From Betaproteobacteria bacterium SCN2 (GTDB lineage Bacteria > Pseudomonadota > Gammaproteobacteria > Burkholderiales > Thiobacillaceae), in NCBI GenBank assembly GCA_008923285.1, contig WBSG01000002.1, forward strand, positions 207,187 through 271,186: a stretch of 64,000 nucleotides of DNA, given 5' to 3'. The position numbers and the translations under genes were made by a program. Below, in pieces: positions 21,079 through 31,519 of this stretch (position 1 is its first letter; each line of letters starts with the position of its first letter). Below the pieces are notes generated by a model, which saw only the letters and a list, made by a program, of their open reading frames with translations, had not been told where the DNA came from and did no database searches.

Positions 21079-21999
21079 TTATAAACGACTCGCTTTTATG
21101 TCTTCCTTGCGCAGCAGGAAAACGTACTCGTCACCGCCGCTGGTCTCGAGCCAGACGAAGGGAAGCTGCGGGAATGCAGTCTCCAGCGCCTCGCGGTTGT
21201 GACCGATTTCTGCAATCAGCAGGCCGCCCGGGTTCAGGTGCTGCGGCGCGTCTGCGAGGATGCGGCGGGCATGATCGAGGCCGTCCTCGCCGCTGGCCAG
21301 CGCCAGCGTGGGCTCGTGACGGTATTCGTCGGGCAACTGTGCCATCGATTGTGCGTTCACATAAGGCGGGTTGCTGATGATGAGGTCGTACTTTCTGCCC
21401 TTGAGCCTGCTCATGAGGTTCGACTGCACCAGATGCACGCGATCCTGCAGGGCGTAAGCCTCGACATTCCTTTTCGCGACCGCCAGGGCTTCTTTCGATA
21501 TGTCCACTGCATCGATCTCGGCGTATGGAAAGGCATGCGCCATCAGGATGGCGAGGCAGCCCGATCCGGTGCAGATGTCGGCGGCGGAGCTGACGGCGTC
21601 GGGGTCGTCGATCCAGGGCGACAGCTGCTCCCTGAGGAGTTCCGCGATGAAGGAGCGCGGCACGATGACGCGCTCGTCGACGTAGAAGCGGAAATCGCCC
21701 AGCCATGCCTCGTGGGTGAGGTAGGCCGCCGGCACGCGCTCCTTCACCCGGCGCTCGATGATGTGCCGGAGCGCATCGGCCTCGGCATGCGTGAGGCTTG
21801 CATCGAGGAAGGGTTCCAGGCGGTCGAGCGGCAGGTGCAGGGTGTGCAGGACGAGATAGACCGCCTCGTCGAAGACGTCGCTGGTGCCGTGGCCGAAAAA
21901 CAGGCCGGCCTCGTTGAAACGCGACACCGCGAAACGCAGCCAGTCGCGCACGGTGATGAGGGACTCGGTGTCCTTGAAGAGGTCAGGGGCTTTTTTCAT
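21079..21999 (-). CDS. prmB: 50S ribosomal protein L3 glutamine N5-methyltransferase
   Basis: 306 residues. It has the HemK/PrmB fold: helical N-terminal domain, then a SAM-binding domain with ADICTGSGCLAILMA and the catalytic DLIISNPPYVNAQSM. The N-terminal DWLRFAVSRFNEAGLFFGHGTSDVFDEAVYLV and PRSFIAELL point to PrmB rather than PrmC. It methylates L3 during 50S assembly. In related genomes it directly follows dapE; here a glycosyltransferase gene intervenes. Confidence 0.92.
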   Translation of the reverse strand: MKKAPDLFKDTESLITVRDWLRFAVSRFNEAGLFFGHGTSDVFDEAVYLVLHTLHLPLDRLEPFLDASLTHAEADALRHIIERRVKERVPAAYLTHEAWLGDFRFYVDERVIVPRSFIAELLREQLSPWIDDPDAVSSAADICTGSGCLAILMAHAFPYAEIDAVDISKEALAVAKRNVEAYALQDRVHLVQSNLMSRLKGRKYDLIISNPPYVNAQSMAQLPDEYRHEPTLALASGEDGLDHARRILADAPQHLNPGGLLIAEIGHNREALETAFPQLPFVWLETSGGDEYVFLLRKEDIKASRL

Positions 22000-22123
22000 C
22001 CGGCTATTTTATGTTCATCCGTACGCTGCGCGAAAAAATTTGGCCGTTCGCTTTGCTGCGGCCGTGATTTCATGCAAGGCGGAAGAAACGGTCTGCAAGA
22101 GCTGCTACGTGCAGAACGTCCGG

Positions 22124-23014
22124 TCACGGCTTGTTGCGGCGTTTGCAGAAGCGCCTGGCGATTCTTTCGATCAGCGCATGGGTGCCCTTCCGGGGTCGTG
22201 TCATGGCTTGCAGAAAGCGGCCGCTCAAGGCTATTTTTTCATCGCTCGGCAGGCGGGAATTCCAGATCTCGCGCATGCAGGCGGCGGACGCATCCTTCCA
22301 ATTTTCCCGCGAGAACCGCCAGTTCGGCGAAAGGCTGTCAGGGCGGCGCGTCTTGCAGCAAAGCACCTCGGGCACGCGCCTGAATGTGCCAAGAAGGCTC
22401 ATGTGCACGAGCCATGGCCAGTCGGCCGAGAATTCGCCGGCATTGTGGTGCTTGAGGCCGCCGATGTCGCGTGCGAGGGGCAGCCGGAACAGTCCATGCG
22501 CCGGCAGCCACCAGTTTTTTTCCCGCGCCAGCAGCCGGGCTGCGCGTTCGACGCGATCCCGATTGCCATCGAGCGCGGGGCAGGTGCAGAGCTCCCTGCT
22601 GCCATCCAGCCGGTCGAGTTGCAGATCGGCATAGGCCAGCACGGCATCGGGATCGCGGTCGAGTTCATTGGCGAGTTTTTCGATGCAGCCTGGCAGTAGC
22701 AGGTCATCATGAAAGGCGAAAAGAGCATAATCGGCGTCCGCCTGGCGCAGCAAAAAATTGCTGTTGTTGATCCAGCCAAGGCGCCGTGTCTGAGCGAACA
22801 CCTTGAAGCGTGCATCCTTCTTGGCATGCGCCCTGCAGAGTGCGAGCGTGTCGTCGTCGCACTGGTCTACCGAGACGAGTATCGCCAACTCGGGGCAGGC
22901 CTGGGCCGACAAGGCGTCAAGCGTGGCCTGGATGAAGCTGCCGGCCTCGTATGCCGTCAGCAGGGCGGCGACCCGGGGGCGCGTTCGGCCATGGCTCGAA
23001 GGCAGGCTGGTCAT
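22124..23014 (-). CDS. Family 2 glycosyltransferase
   Basis: 296 residues, GT-A fold: VAALLTAYEAGSFIQATLDALSAQ, ILVSVDQCDDDT (in place of the common DDGS), then LFAFHDDLLLPG as the metal-binding DxD-like region. The remainder is basic and has no membrane helix. Acceptor and donor cannot be told. It sits between dapE (32 bp upstream) and prmB on the same strand, an unusual place for an envelope glycosyltransferase. Confidence 0.8.
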   Translation of the reverse strand: MTSLPSSHGRTRPRVAALLTAYEAGSFIQATLDALSAQACPELAILVSVDQCDDDTLALCRAHAKKDARFKVFAQTRRLGWINNSNFLLRQADADYALFAFHDDLLLPGCIEKLANELDRDPDAVLAYADLQLDRLDGSRELCTCPALDGNRDRVERAARLLAREKNWWLPAHGLFRLPLARDIGGLKHHNAGEFSADWPWLVHMSLLGTFRRVPEVLCCKTRRPDSLSPNWRFSRENWKDASAACMREIWNSRLPSDEKIALSGRFLQAMTRPRKGTHALIERIARRFCKRRNKP

Positions 23015-23046
23015 GCTCAGTGCGGTGGTGTCGTGGCGGCAAGCCC

Positions 23047-24625
<1,579 letters not shown>

Positions 24626-24681
24626 GATGGCTTTAAAAAATAGCGGCGGTAAAATGAGTTCGTCATGGATTTTAACCGCAC

Positions 24682-26502
24682 ATGAGACACAACGCCTCAA
24701 AAAACTCCCCGCCCGGGCCGGCTGACTGGCGCACCCTGAGGAAACTGGGGCCTTATCTGTGGGATCATCGCTGGCGCTTCATCTTCGCCGTGAGTTTCCT
24801 CATCGGCGCCAAGGTCGCCACCATCGGCGTGCCCATCGTGCTGAAGCACATCGTCGACAGCCTCGACACCGCCAAGAACGCGGTGCTGATCCTGCCGGCA
24901 GCGCTCATCGTCGGCTACGGCCTCCTGCGCCTCGCCACCACGCTGTTCACCGACCTCAGGGACATGATCTTCGCCAAGGTCACCCAGGGCATGATCCGCA
25001 AGATCAGCATCGAGGCCTTTCGCCACCTGCACAGCCTGTCGCTGCGCTTTCATTTGGAACGCCAGACCGGCGGCGTCACGCGCGACATCGAACGCGGCAG
25101 CCAGGGCATTTCCGCCATCATCAATTACCTGCTGTTCCGCATCGCGCCGACCCTGATCGAAATCCTGCTGGTGGGCGCCATCCTGCTGGTGCAGTTCGAC
25201 TGGGTGTTCGCCCTCATTACCGTGGGCGTGGTGCTGATCTACATGACTCTGACCATCGCCATCACCGAATGGCGCACCAAGTATCGCCGGCAGATGAACG
25301 AGCTCGACTCCATCGCCACCACGCGCGCGGTGGACAGTCTGATCAACTACGAGACGGTGAAATACTTCGGCAACGAGCGGTTCGAGACCGATCGCTACAA
25401 CACCAGCATGGAAAGCTGGCAGGAAGCCGCGGTAAAGAGCCAGAACTCGCTGTCCCTGCTCAACACCGTGCAGGCCTTCGTCATCGCCACCGGCGTGACG
25501 CTGGTTCTCTGGCGTGCCTCTGCCGGCGTGGTGTCCGGGCAGCTGTCTTTGGGCGACCTGGTGATGATCAACGCCTTCCTGGTGCAGATCTTCCTGCCGC
25601 TCAATTTCCTGGGGGTGATGTATCGCGAGATCAAGCAGTCCATCACCGACATCGAACGCATGTTCAAGCTGCTCACGCAGAACATCGAGGTGCGCGACAA
25701 GGACAAGGCCCCGGGCCTGCAGGTCTCCGGCGGCGCCGTGCGCTTCGACAGCGTGAGTTTCGCCTATGACCCCGAACGGCCGATCCTGCAGGGCGTGAGC
25801 TTCGACATCCCTGCCGGCAGTACCGTCGCCGTGGTCGGCGCTTCCGGGTCCGGCAAGTCCACCCTGGTGCGCCTGCTGTTCCGCTTTTACGACGTGAGCG
25901 GCGGGTCCATCAGCATCGACGGCCAGGACATCCGCGAGGTGACGCAGGAATCGCTGCGTGCCGCCATCGGTATCGTGCCGCAGGACACCGTGCTGTTCAA
26001 CGACACGCTCTACTACAACATCGCTTATGGCAAGCCCGATGCCACCAGGGAACAGGTGGTCGAGTCCGCGCGCGCGGCGCACATCCTGCATTTCATCGAG
26101 TCGCTGCCCAAGGGCTGGGATACCGTGGTGGGCGAGCGCGGTCTCAAGCTTTCCGGCGGCGAGAAGCAGCGCGTGGCCATCGCCCGCACGCTGCTGAAAA
26201 ACCCGGCCATCCTGGTGCTGGACGAAGCCACTTCTGCACTCGATTCGAAGACGGAAAAGATCATCCAGGCCGAGCTGCGCGAGGTGATGAAGCACCGCAC
26301 CAGCCTGACCATCGCGCACCGCCTGTCCACCATCATCGACGCCGACGAGATCCTGGTCATGGAGGCCGGCCGCATCATCGAACGCGGCCGCCACGAAGTG
26401 CTGCTCGCCCAGCGCGGCCACTATGCGCACATGTGGGAGATGCAGCAGCAGGCAATGAAAGACCAGGCCGAGGCGCCTGAGTTGAGTTTGCCGAACGCCT
26501 GA
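24682..26502 (+). CDS. ABC transporter, Atm1/HMT1-type half exporter
   Basis: 606 residues: a membrane domain with six helices (about 30-310) and a nucleotide-binding domain with GASGSGKST (Walker A), LSGGEKQRVAIARTLLK (signature) and ILVLDEATSALD (Walker B). RFHLERQTGGVTRDIERGSQGISAI and LDSIATTRAVDSLINYETVKYFGNERFE are characteristic of the Atm1/HMT1 subfamily, which exports glutathione-linked compounds and detoxifies heavy metals. It is divergent from the ArsC-like gene. Confidence 0.92.
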   Translation: MRHNASKNSPPGPADWRTLRKLGPYLWDHRWRFIFAVSFLIGAKVATIGVPIVLKHIVDSLDTAKNAVLILPAALIVGYGLLRLATTLFTDLRDMIFAKVTQGMIRKISIEAFRHLHSLSLRFHLERQTGGVTRDIERGSQGISAIINYLLFRIAPTLIEILLVGAILLVQFDWVFALITVGVVLIYMTLTIAITEWRTKYRRQMNELDSIATTRAVDSLINYETVKYFGNERFETDRYNTSMESWQEAAVKSQNSLSLLNTVQAFVIATGVTLVLWRASAGVVSGQLSLGDLVMINAFLVQIFLPLNFLGVMYREIKQSITDIERMFKLLTQNIEVRDKDKAPGLQVSGGAVRFDSVSFAYDPERPILQGVSFDIPAGSTVAVVGASGSGKSTLVRLLFRFYDVSGGSISIDGQDIREVTQESLRAAIGIVPQDTVLFNDTLYYNIAYGKPDATREQVVESARAAHILHFIESLPKGWDTVVGERGLKLSGGEKQRVAIARTLLKNPAILVLDEATSALDSKTEKIIQAELREVMKHRTSLTIAHRLSTIIDADEILVMEAGRIIERGRHEVLLAQRGHYAHMWEMQQQAMKDQAEAPELSLPNA

Positions 26503-26512
26503 AAGCGAATTG

Positions 26513-26584
26513 ACAGGGGGGGGATATGAGAGACTCAGGGTGTAAAAATCATTCCTCCCGCGCCTCCCATAACCTCCCCGTTGC
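26513..26584. repeat. Intercistronic hairpin element D (degenerate)
   Basis: G-rich left arm (GGGGGGGATATGAGAG) and right arm CTCCCATAACCTCCCC, which match as reverse complements at 13 of 16. It is weaker than the others and lacks the AAACC apex. It lies between the Atm1-type gene and the fusion gene, both plus. Confidence 0.5.
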
Positions 26585-26603
26585 TGATTTTATTTTGACA
26601 GGC

Positions 26604-27905
26604 ATGAGAATTCACAAGGTCAACTGGGCAGACGAGCAAAAAGCGCTTTCCGCCATCCGCCGCGCGGTGTTCATCAAGGAGCAGGACGTGCCCGAAGAAC
26701 TGGAATGGGACGGTGAGGACGAACATGCCCTGCATGTGCTGGTGAAGGAGGGTGGGGAAGCCATCGGCTGCGGACGCATGCTGCCCGACGGCCACATCGG
26801 CCGCATGGCGGTGCTGAAGGGTTTTCGCGGCAACGGGGTGGGGCGCCTGGTCATCAAGACCCTGCTCATGGAGGCGGAAAGACTGCGCAAGGGCAAGGTC
26901 TTTCTCAACGCACAGACCCGTGCCGCCGGTTTTTACGCAAAATACGGTTTCATTCAGGTGGGCGGGGAGTTCCCCGACGCCGGCATTCCTCACGTACGCA
27001 TGGAGAAGACCTTGGACAATTTCAGTGAAACCTTGAACAGCCGCTTTGCCATTCCCGGCCGACTGCGCTTCCAGGACGCCGCGCCCGGCCTGCCGGTGGC
27101 GGAGATCACCACGCCGGACGCCATGGCGCGCGTGGCGCTGCAGGGCGGACAGGTGCTGGAATGGCAGCCTAACGGCCACAAGCCGGTAATCTGGGTGTCG
27201 AAGGCCGCGGTCTACCAGCCGGGCAAGGGCGTGCGCGGCGGCGTGCCGGTATGCTTTCCCTGGTTCGGCCAGCTTGGCGACAAGGGGGTGCACGGCTTCG
27301 TGCGCGTGCGCATGTGGGAAGTGCGCGAGGCGAAGACCGACCTTGCCGACACCGTGGTGCTCAGGCTCGGCATCAGGGACGACGAATCCACCCGCGCGAT
27401 CTGGGATCACGCCTTCGATCTCGAACTCATCGTCACCGTCGGCGCCGCGCTGAAAATGGAACTGCTCACGCGCAACACCGGCAATGCGCCTTTCACCATC
27501 ACCGACGGCCTGCATACCTATTTCCGCGTCGGCGACATCAACCAGACCAAAGTGCGCGGCCTCGACGGCACGGCCTATCTGGACAAGACGCGCGACTTCA
27601 AGCAGTTCACGCAGAGCGGGCCCGTTACCTTCAGCGAGGAGACCGACCGTGTCTACATCGACACTGCCGCCGACTGCCTGATCGAAGACCCCGTGTTTGG
27701 CCGCAGCATCCGCGTGGCCAAGCTGGGCAGCCAGTCGAGCGTGGTGTGGAACCCGTGGAGCGAAAAGGAAAAGGGCTTCGCCGACATGGCGGCGGGCGAG
27801 TACAAGGACATGGTGTGCGTGGAAACCGTCAACGCCAGTCCGGACGAAATCACCCTCGCGCCGGGCGGCAAGCACAGCCTGGTGGCATTCATCGGCGTCG
27901 AGTGA
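26604..27905 (+). CDS. Fusion: GNAT acetyltransferase + D-hexose-6-phosphate mutarotase (YeaD type)
   Basis: 433 residues in one frame. Residues 1 to about 140 are a GNAT domain (RRAVFIKEQDVPEELEWDGED; acetyl-CoA loop KGFRGNGVGRLVI; FYAKYGFIQVGGEF). Residues about 150-433 are an aldose-epimerase-like domain with RGGVPVCFPWFG (211-222), HGFVRVRMWEV, ITDGLHTYFRVGDI and MVCVETVNA, as in YeaD. The GNAT end (HVRMEKTL) runs straight into the mutarotase without a stop. I start at ATG 26604 (MRIHKVNW). A Met at 27001 could allow internal initiation of the mutarotase alone. Confidence 0.88.
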   Translation: MRIHKVNWADEQKALSAIRRAVFIKEQDVPEELEWDGEDEHALHVLVKEGGEAIGCGRMLPDGHIGRMAVLKGFRGNGVGRLVIKTLLMEAERLRKGKVFLNAQTRAAGFYAKYGFIQVGGEFPDAGIPHVRMEKTLDNFSETLNSRFAIPGRLRFQDAAPGLPVAEITTPDAMARVALQGGQVLEWQPNGHKPVIWVSKAAVYQPGKGVRGGVPVCFPWFGQLGDKGVHGFVRVRMWEVREAKTDLADTVVLRLGIRDDESTRAIWDHAFDLELIVTVGAALKMELLTRNTGNAPFTITDGLHTYFRVGDINQTKVRGLDGTAYLDKTRDFKQFTQSGPVTFSEETDRVYIDTAADCLIEDPVFGRSIRVAKLGSQSSVVWNPWSEKEKGFADMAAGEYKDMVCVETVNASPDEITLAPGGKHSLVAFIGVE

Positions 27906-27943
27906 TTCATTTTTTTGGCAACCCGGCAACTACCGGAGGAGAC

Positions 27944-28435
27944 ATGTTCAGAGTTCATGCACTGACAGCCTGCCTGCTTGCGCTGGCGGTGTCCGCCTGT
28001 GACCGGGTTGCCGAAACCGCGCCCGACGCCACTGCTTCGGCATCGGTTCCCGCACACAAGGCGGCCACCATGCCTGACACTTGGCTCAAGTCCGACCAGG
28101 TCGAACGCGGCCGCCTGGTCTATGAGAAGCACTGCCTCGAGTGTCATGGCGCTGAAGGCCGCGGCCAGCCCGGCGACTGGCGCGTCAAGCGCGCCGACGG
28201 CATGTATCCGCCGCCGCCGCTGGACGATACGGCGCATGCCTGGCATCACCCGACCGAGGTGCTCAAGCAGCGCATCCGCGAAGGCAGCCCGCCCGGCGTG
28301 GGCGACATGCCGGCCTGGCAAGGCAAGCTCACGGAAGGCGAGATCGATGACGTGGTGGTCTACATCAAGTCGCTGTGGTCACCCGAAGTCTTCAGGAACT
28401 GGATCGAGATCGAGATGCGCTCGATGCAGAACTGA
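27944..28435 (+). CDS. Mono-haem cytochrome c lipoprotein
   Basis: 163 residues. N-terminus MFRVHALTACLLALAVSACD has a lipobox ending at Cys, so a membrane-anchored periplasmic lipoprotein is expected. One haem site, CLECH (C64, C67, H68), and a distal Met in VGDMPAW give a class I cytochrome c. A good ribosome site (GGAGGA) precedes the ATG. The partner oxidase or reductase is not evident in the neighbourhood. Confidence 0.88.
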   Translation: MFRVHALTACLLALAVSACDRVAETAPDATASASVPAHKAATMPDTWLKSDQVERGRLVYEKHCLECHGAEGRGQPGDWRVKRADGMYPPPPLDDTAHAWHHPTEVLKQRIREGSPPGVGDMPAWQGKLTEGEIDDVVVYIKSLWSPEVFRNWIEIEMRSMQN

Positions 28436-28474
28436 GCGGAGCCGTCTTGCGCGCGCAATCGCCGGGCAGCGACT

Positions 28475-28864
28475 TCAGTTCAGGTCTGCCGCATGCGCCT
28501 TCAGATCATCCAGGGCAACGACTTTCAGCGAAGTCTGATGCGTGGCGCCCAGCACCACCTTGGGCGCATAGCCGGCGTCCAGCGCCTGCTGCCAGCGGCT
28601 CGCGCACAGGCACCAGCGGTCGCCGGGCTTGATGCCGGGGAAGCCGTATTCCGGCGCAGGTGTGGCGAGGTCGTTGCCGGTGTAGCTGGAAAAGGCGAGG
28701 AAGGCCTCGTCCGCCACCACGCACACGCCGTGCAGGCCGACATCCAGAGGCCCGGTATTGCAGCTGCCATCGCGATAGAAGCCGGTCAACGGGTGATGGC
28801 TGCAGGCCTGCAATGCCTCGCCGAGCACGTTCAAGGAGGGGTCAAGTTGTTCGTTTTCGTTCAT
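28475..28864 (-). CDS. DUF2237 family protein
   Basis: 129 residues. NVLGEALQACSHHPLTGFYRDGSCNTGPLDVGLH and GDRWCLCASRWQQALDAG are the hallmark of DUF2237, a small conserved family of unknown function with invariant cysteines. The ATG at 28864 overlaps the stop of the upstream membrane-anchored gene by 4 bp. Convergent with the cytochrome gene. Confidence 0.9.
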   Translation of the reverse strand: MNENEQLDPSLNVLGEALQACSHHPLTGFYRDGSCNTGPLDVGLHGVCVVADEAFLAFSSYTGNDLATPAPEYGFPGIKPGDRWCLCASRWQQALDAGYAPKVVLGATHQTSLKVVALDDLKAHAADLN

Positions 28865-29337
28865 GGATTGGCTTTTTCTTCCTCTGCCAGACGGCTGATG
28901 TAGCGGCTGAAATCCGCGTCTTCTCCCTGCAGCAGATGCGGCAGGGCGTTCCTGAAATCCTCGCGCCCGCACCATTCGCGCATGTAATCCTCCCACGACA
29001 GCCAGCGACGGAGCTTGCGGTCCGTCATGTCGTCCTCGTAGGCGAGCAGGTAGGCGCGCTCGAACAGGGCGATGAGGATTTCGTACAGCACCAGCATGCG
29101 CTCGCGCTGGTCGGCGTTGAGATTCGCAACATGGGTGTGCGTGCGCAGCTGCAAGTCGGGGTTGTCCAGCACCAGCTTGAGAAAATCGGTGTAGGCGTCG
29201 GACAGCAGCTGATAGGCTTCCTCGTCCTCGTTTTCGCGCTCCTTGCGCTGTTCGTAGAGGAACACGCCGATGGCAAGCGGCAGGCCGATGACGGTGACGA
29301 TGTAACTGGCGAGTTCCCAGTTTTCCACGGATGCCAT
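28861..29337 (-). CDS. Uncharacterised membrane-anchored protein
   Basis: 158 residues, family not recognised. One N-terminal membrane helix (WELASYIVTVIGLPLAIGVFLYEQR) is followed by a charged, helical cytoplasmic part with many Glu/Asp/Arg and a Trp-rich segment (RRWLSWEDYMREWCGRED). Proteins of this layout often respond to stress or act as scaffolds, but nothing here shows a function. Coupled to DUF2237 by a 4-bp overlap. Confidence 0.75.
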   Translation of the reverse strand: MASVENWELASYIVTVIGLPLAIGVFLYEQRKERENEDEEAYQLLSDAYTDFLKLVLDNPDLQLRTHTHVANLNADQRERMLVLYEILIALFERAYLLAYEDDMTDRKLRRWLSWEDYMREWCGREDFRNALPHLLQGEDADFSRYISRLAEEEKANP

Positions 29338-29458
29338 GGTGTTCCTGTCGGGTGGCGCCTTCCGCCCGGAACGGGCTTCGGCCAGGTTTCAAAAAACGAA
29401 GGCTATGTGGGAACATGCGGCAACCCGCTTTCCACATGCGTTCAATTCTGCCACCAAT

Positions 29459-31060
29459 ATGGATTTCGCCAAACAAATCGAATTCGCCCGTGAACTGGCC
29501 GGGTCAGGCCAATATGAAAAGGCAGCGAATGTCTGCCGGGAAATCACGGCGCGGCAGCCGAACAACCATGAAGCCTGGCATCTGCTCGGAGTCCTGCACA
29601 ACCTCGGTGGCCGCCCGCGGGACGCCAGAGATTGCATCCGGCACGCCATCGACATCGAACCCGGCATTGCGAAATACCATCTCAATCTCGGCAACGCCTG
29701 CCTGTCCCTGAACGAGCCTCCGGCAGCACGCGCCGAATATGAGAGAGCGCTGGAACTGGATGCGGATTTCCAGGACGCACACTACAACCTCGGCCTTCTG
29801 CTGCTGGCATCGGGCGACAGGGGAAAGGGCGAGTTCCATCTGCGCCGGGCTGTCGACGGTACGGCTCCCTTGCCGGAAGCCTGGGCACGGCTGGCGGATA
29901 CCCAGGAAACCGACAACAGGCTGGAAGATGCCGCCCACTCGGTGGCGCAAGGCCTCGCCCTGGCGCCGGATGCGCCTCTTCTGAGAATCGTCGAGGCCAA
30001 GCTGCTCAGGCGAGACGGGCGGCACGCCGAGGCGCTGAGCCGGCTGTCGGAGCTTTCCAGGGTGCGTCTGACTGCGCGTCTCGCAGTCGGCTACCACCAT
30101 GAGATGGGCCTGCTGCACGAACAGCTCGGGCAAAGCGGACTCGCGTTCGAGCATTTTTCCCTGGCCAACCAGGCCCAGTCCGAAGACCCGGCGGTGAAAA
30201 CACTCAATCCGGCAAACTATCTTGCGGCGGTCGAGCAGCTTGCCGACACGCCCCTCGGCGACAGCTGGCTGGCGACCGATGTCGCAGACGACGAGCCTGC
30301 GCCCGTCTTCCTGATCGGTTTCCCCCGGTCGGGCACGACGCTGCTCGACCAGATCCTCGACAGCCATCCGGCCATACAAACCCTGGAAGAGAAGCCCCTC
30401 ATCCTGACCCTGGCCAACGAATATGAGAACCTCGCCGCGGAAACCGCGCCGGACCGGGAGGCGCGCCGCCGAATGCAGGCCCGTTATTTCGATCTTGTCG
30501 CCGAGCACCTGGCGCTGAAGCCGGGCATGACGCTGGTGGACAAATTCCCGCTCAACATCATCCGCGTGCCGCTGATTGTCCGCATTTTTCCGAAAGCGCG
30601 CTTCATCCTGGCCTTGCGCCATCCGCTGGACGTGTGCCTGAGCTGCTTCATGCACCCCTTCGGCCCCAACGAAGCCATGCTCAATTTCGCCCATCTGGAT
30701 ACCACCGCGCAGCTCTACCGCCATGCCATGCGCCTGTGGCTGCGAGTGGAGCGCGAGCTGGGCCTGACGGCCCATCGCATCCGCTACGAGGATCTGGTAC
30801 GGAACTTTGATGCGGAAGTGCAAGGCCTGCTTGCTTTCCTCGGCTTGCCCTGGGACGAGCGGGTGCGCGATTTCGCCCGACACGCAGCCGAGCGCGGCAA
30901 GATCAACACCCCCAGCTACCACCAGGTCACGCGTCCGCTCAGCCGCGATGCCGTCTACCGCTGGAAGCGATACGCAAAACAGCTCGCCCCGATCGTTCCC
31001 GTGCTTGCGCCCTTCATTCGGGAGTATGCTTACGATGTCGAATTTGCCGATCAGGCTTGA
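29459..31060 (+). CDS. TPR-repeat sulfotransferase family protein
   Basis: 533 residues. The N-terminal half is a TPR solenoid (repeats around NNHEAWHLLGVLHNLGG, AKYHLNLGNACLSLNEP, DAHYNLGLLLLASGD). The C-terminal half is a sulfotransferase domain with the 5'-phosphosulfate loop GFPRSGTT at 287-294 and the 3'-phosphate motif RHPLDVCLSCF. It should use PAPS to sulfate an unknown acceptor, perhaps protein Tyr or a glycan. I start at ATG 29459 (MDFAKQIEF); ATG 29405 is in frame with GAAGG too close to it. Confidence 0.88.
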   Translation: MDFAKQIEFARELAGSGQYEKAANVCREITARQPNNHEAWHLLGVLHNLGGRPRDARDCIRHAIDIEPGIAKYHLNLGNACLSLNEPPAARAEYERALELDADFQDAHYNLGLLLLASGDRGKGEFHLRRAVDGTAPLPEAWARLADTQETDNRLEDAAHSVAQGLALAPDAPLLRIVEAKLLRRDGRHAEALSRLSELSRVRLTARLAVGYHHEMGLLHEQLGQSGLAFEHFSLANQAQSEDPAVKTLNPANYLAAVEQLADTPLGDSWLATDVADDEPAPVFLIGFPRSGTTLLDQILDSHPAIQTLEEKPLILTLANEYENLAAETAPDREARRRMQARYFDLVAEHLALKPGMTLVDKFPLNIIRVPLIVRIFPKARFILALRHPLDVCLSCFMHPFGPNEAMLNFAHLDTTAQLYRHAMRLWLRVERELGLTAHRIRYEDLVRNFDAEVQGLLAFLGLPWDERVRDFARHAAERGKINTPSYHQVTRPLSRDAVYRWKRYAKQLAPIVPVLAPFIREYAYDVEFADQA

Positions 31061-31072
31061 GGTTCCAATCAC

Positions 31073-31297
31073 ATGCGCGTGCTGAGAAACTTCCTGTCAT
31101 TCGTTGCAAAACGGGTCCTGCACATCCGGTGCGGCCGCAATTCACCTGCCGACGACGGCCTTGGCAGGCAGAATGGGGTTGGGAGAGCCAGCATCAGAAC
31201 CTACACGGCAGGCGGGGATCCGTTCGAGGATCGCATCGAGTTCCATCTCGCGGGCCAAGCGGCCAACCGGGGCGGTTTCCGTGATCCGCGGGCATGA
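31073..31297 (+). CDS. Possible small protein, unrecognised
   Basis: 74 codons starting MRVLRNFLSFVAKRVLHIRC, 12 bp after the sulfotransferase stop. A GAGG sits 11 bp upstream. No domain is recognised and composition is basic. The stretch 31061-31396 contains otherwise only a small hairpin (GATCC-GTTCGA-GGATC) and the tRNA terminator. This may be a gene remnant or non-coding. Confidence 0.3.
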   Translation: MRVLRNFLSFVAKRVLHIRCGRNSPADDGLGRQNGVGRASIRTYTAGGDPFEDRIEFHLAGQAANRGGFRDPRA

Positions 31298-31354
31298 AAA
31301 CATGCATGCGGCAACAAACGACCCGGACTGACTTGCGCAACAGCCTGCATGAAC

Positions 31355-31390
31355 AAAAAAGGCCTGGAGCGCGAATCCCCAAGCCTTTCT
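31355..31390 (-). terminator. Rho-independent terminator after tRNA-Thr
   Basis: On the minus strand AAAGGCTTGGGG pairs with CTCCAGGCCTTT around a 7-nt loop and is followed by a T run (31360-31355). It is about 7 bp past the tRNA 3' end. Confidence 0.75.
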
Positions 31391-31396
31391 TTTAAC

Positions 31397-31472
<76 letters not shown>

Positions 31473-31481
31473 GCGAGCGGC

Positions 31482-31509
31482 ATTATACCTTGAAGCGTGT
31501 GACTTTCCA
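31482..31509 (-). promoter_or_regulatory. Promoter of tRNA-Thr
   Basis: Minus strand: TGGAAA (31509-31504), 16-nt spacer, perfect TATAAT (31487-31482), 9 nt before the tRNA 5' end. It lies between gltX and the tRNA. Confidence 0.65.
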
Positions 31510-31519
31510 GTCGCGACAG

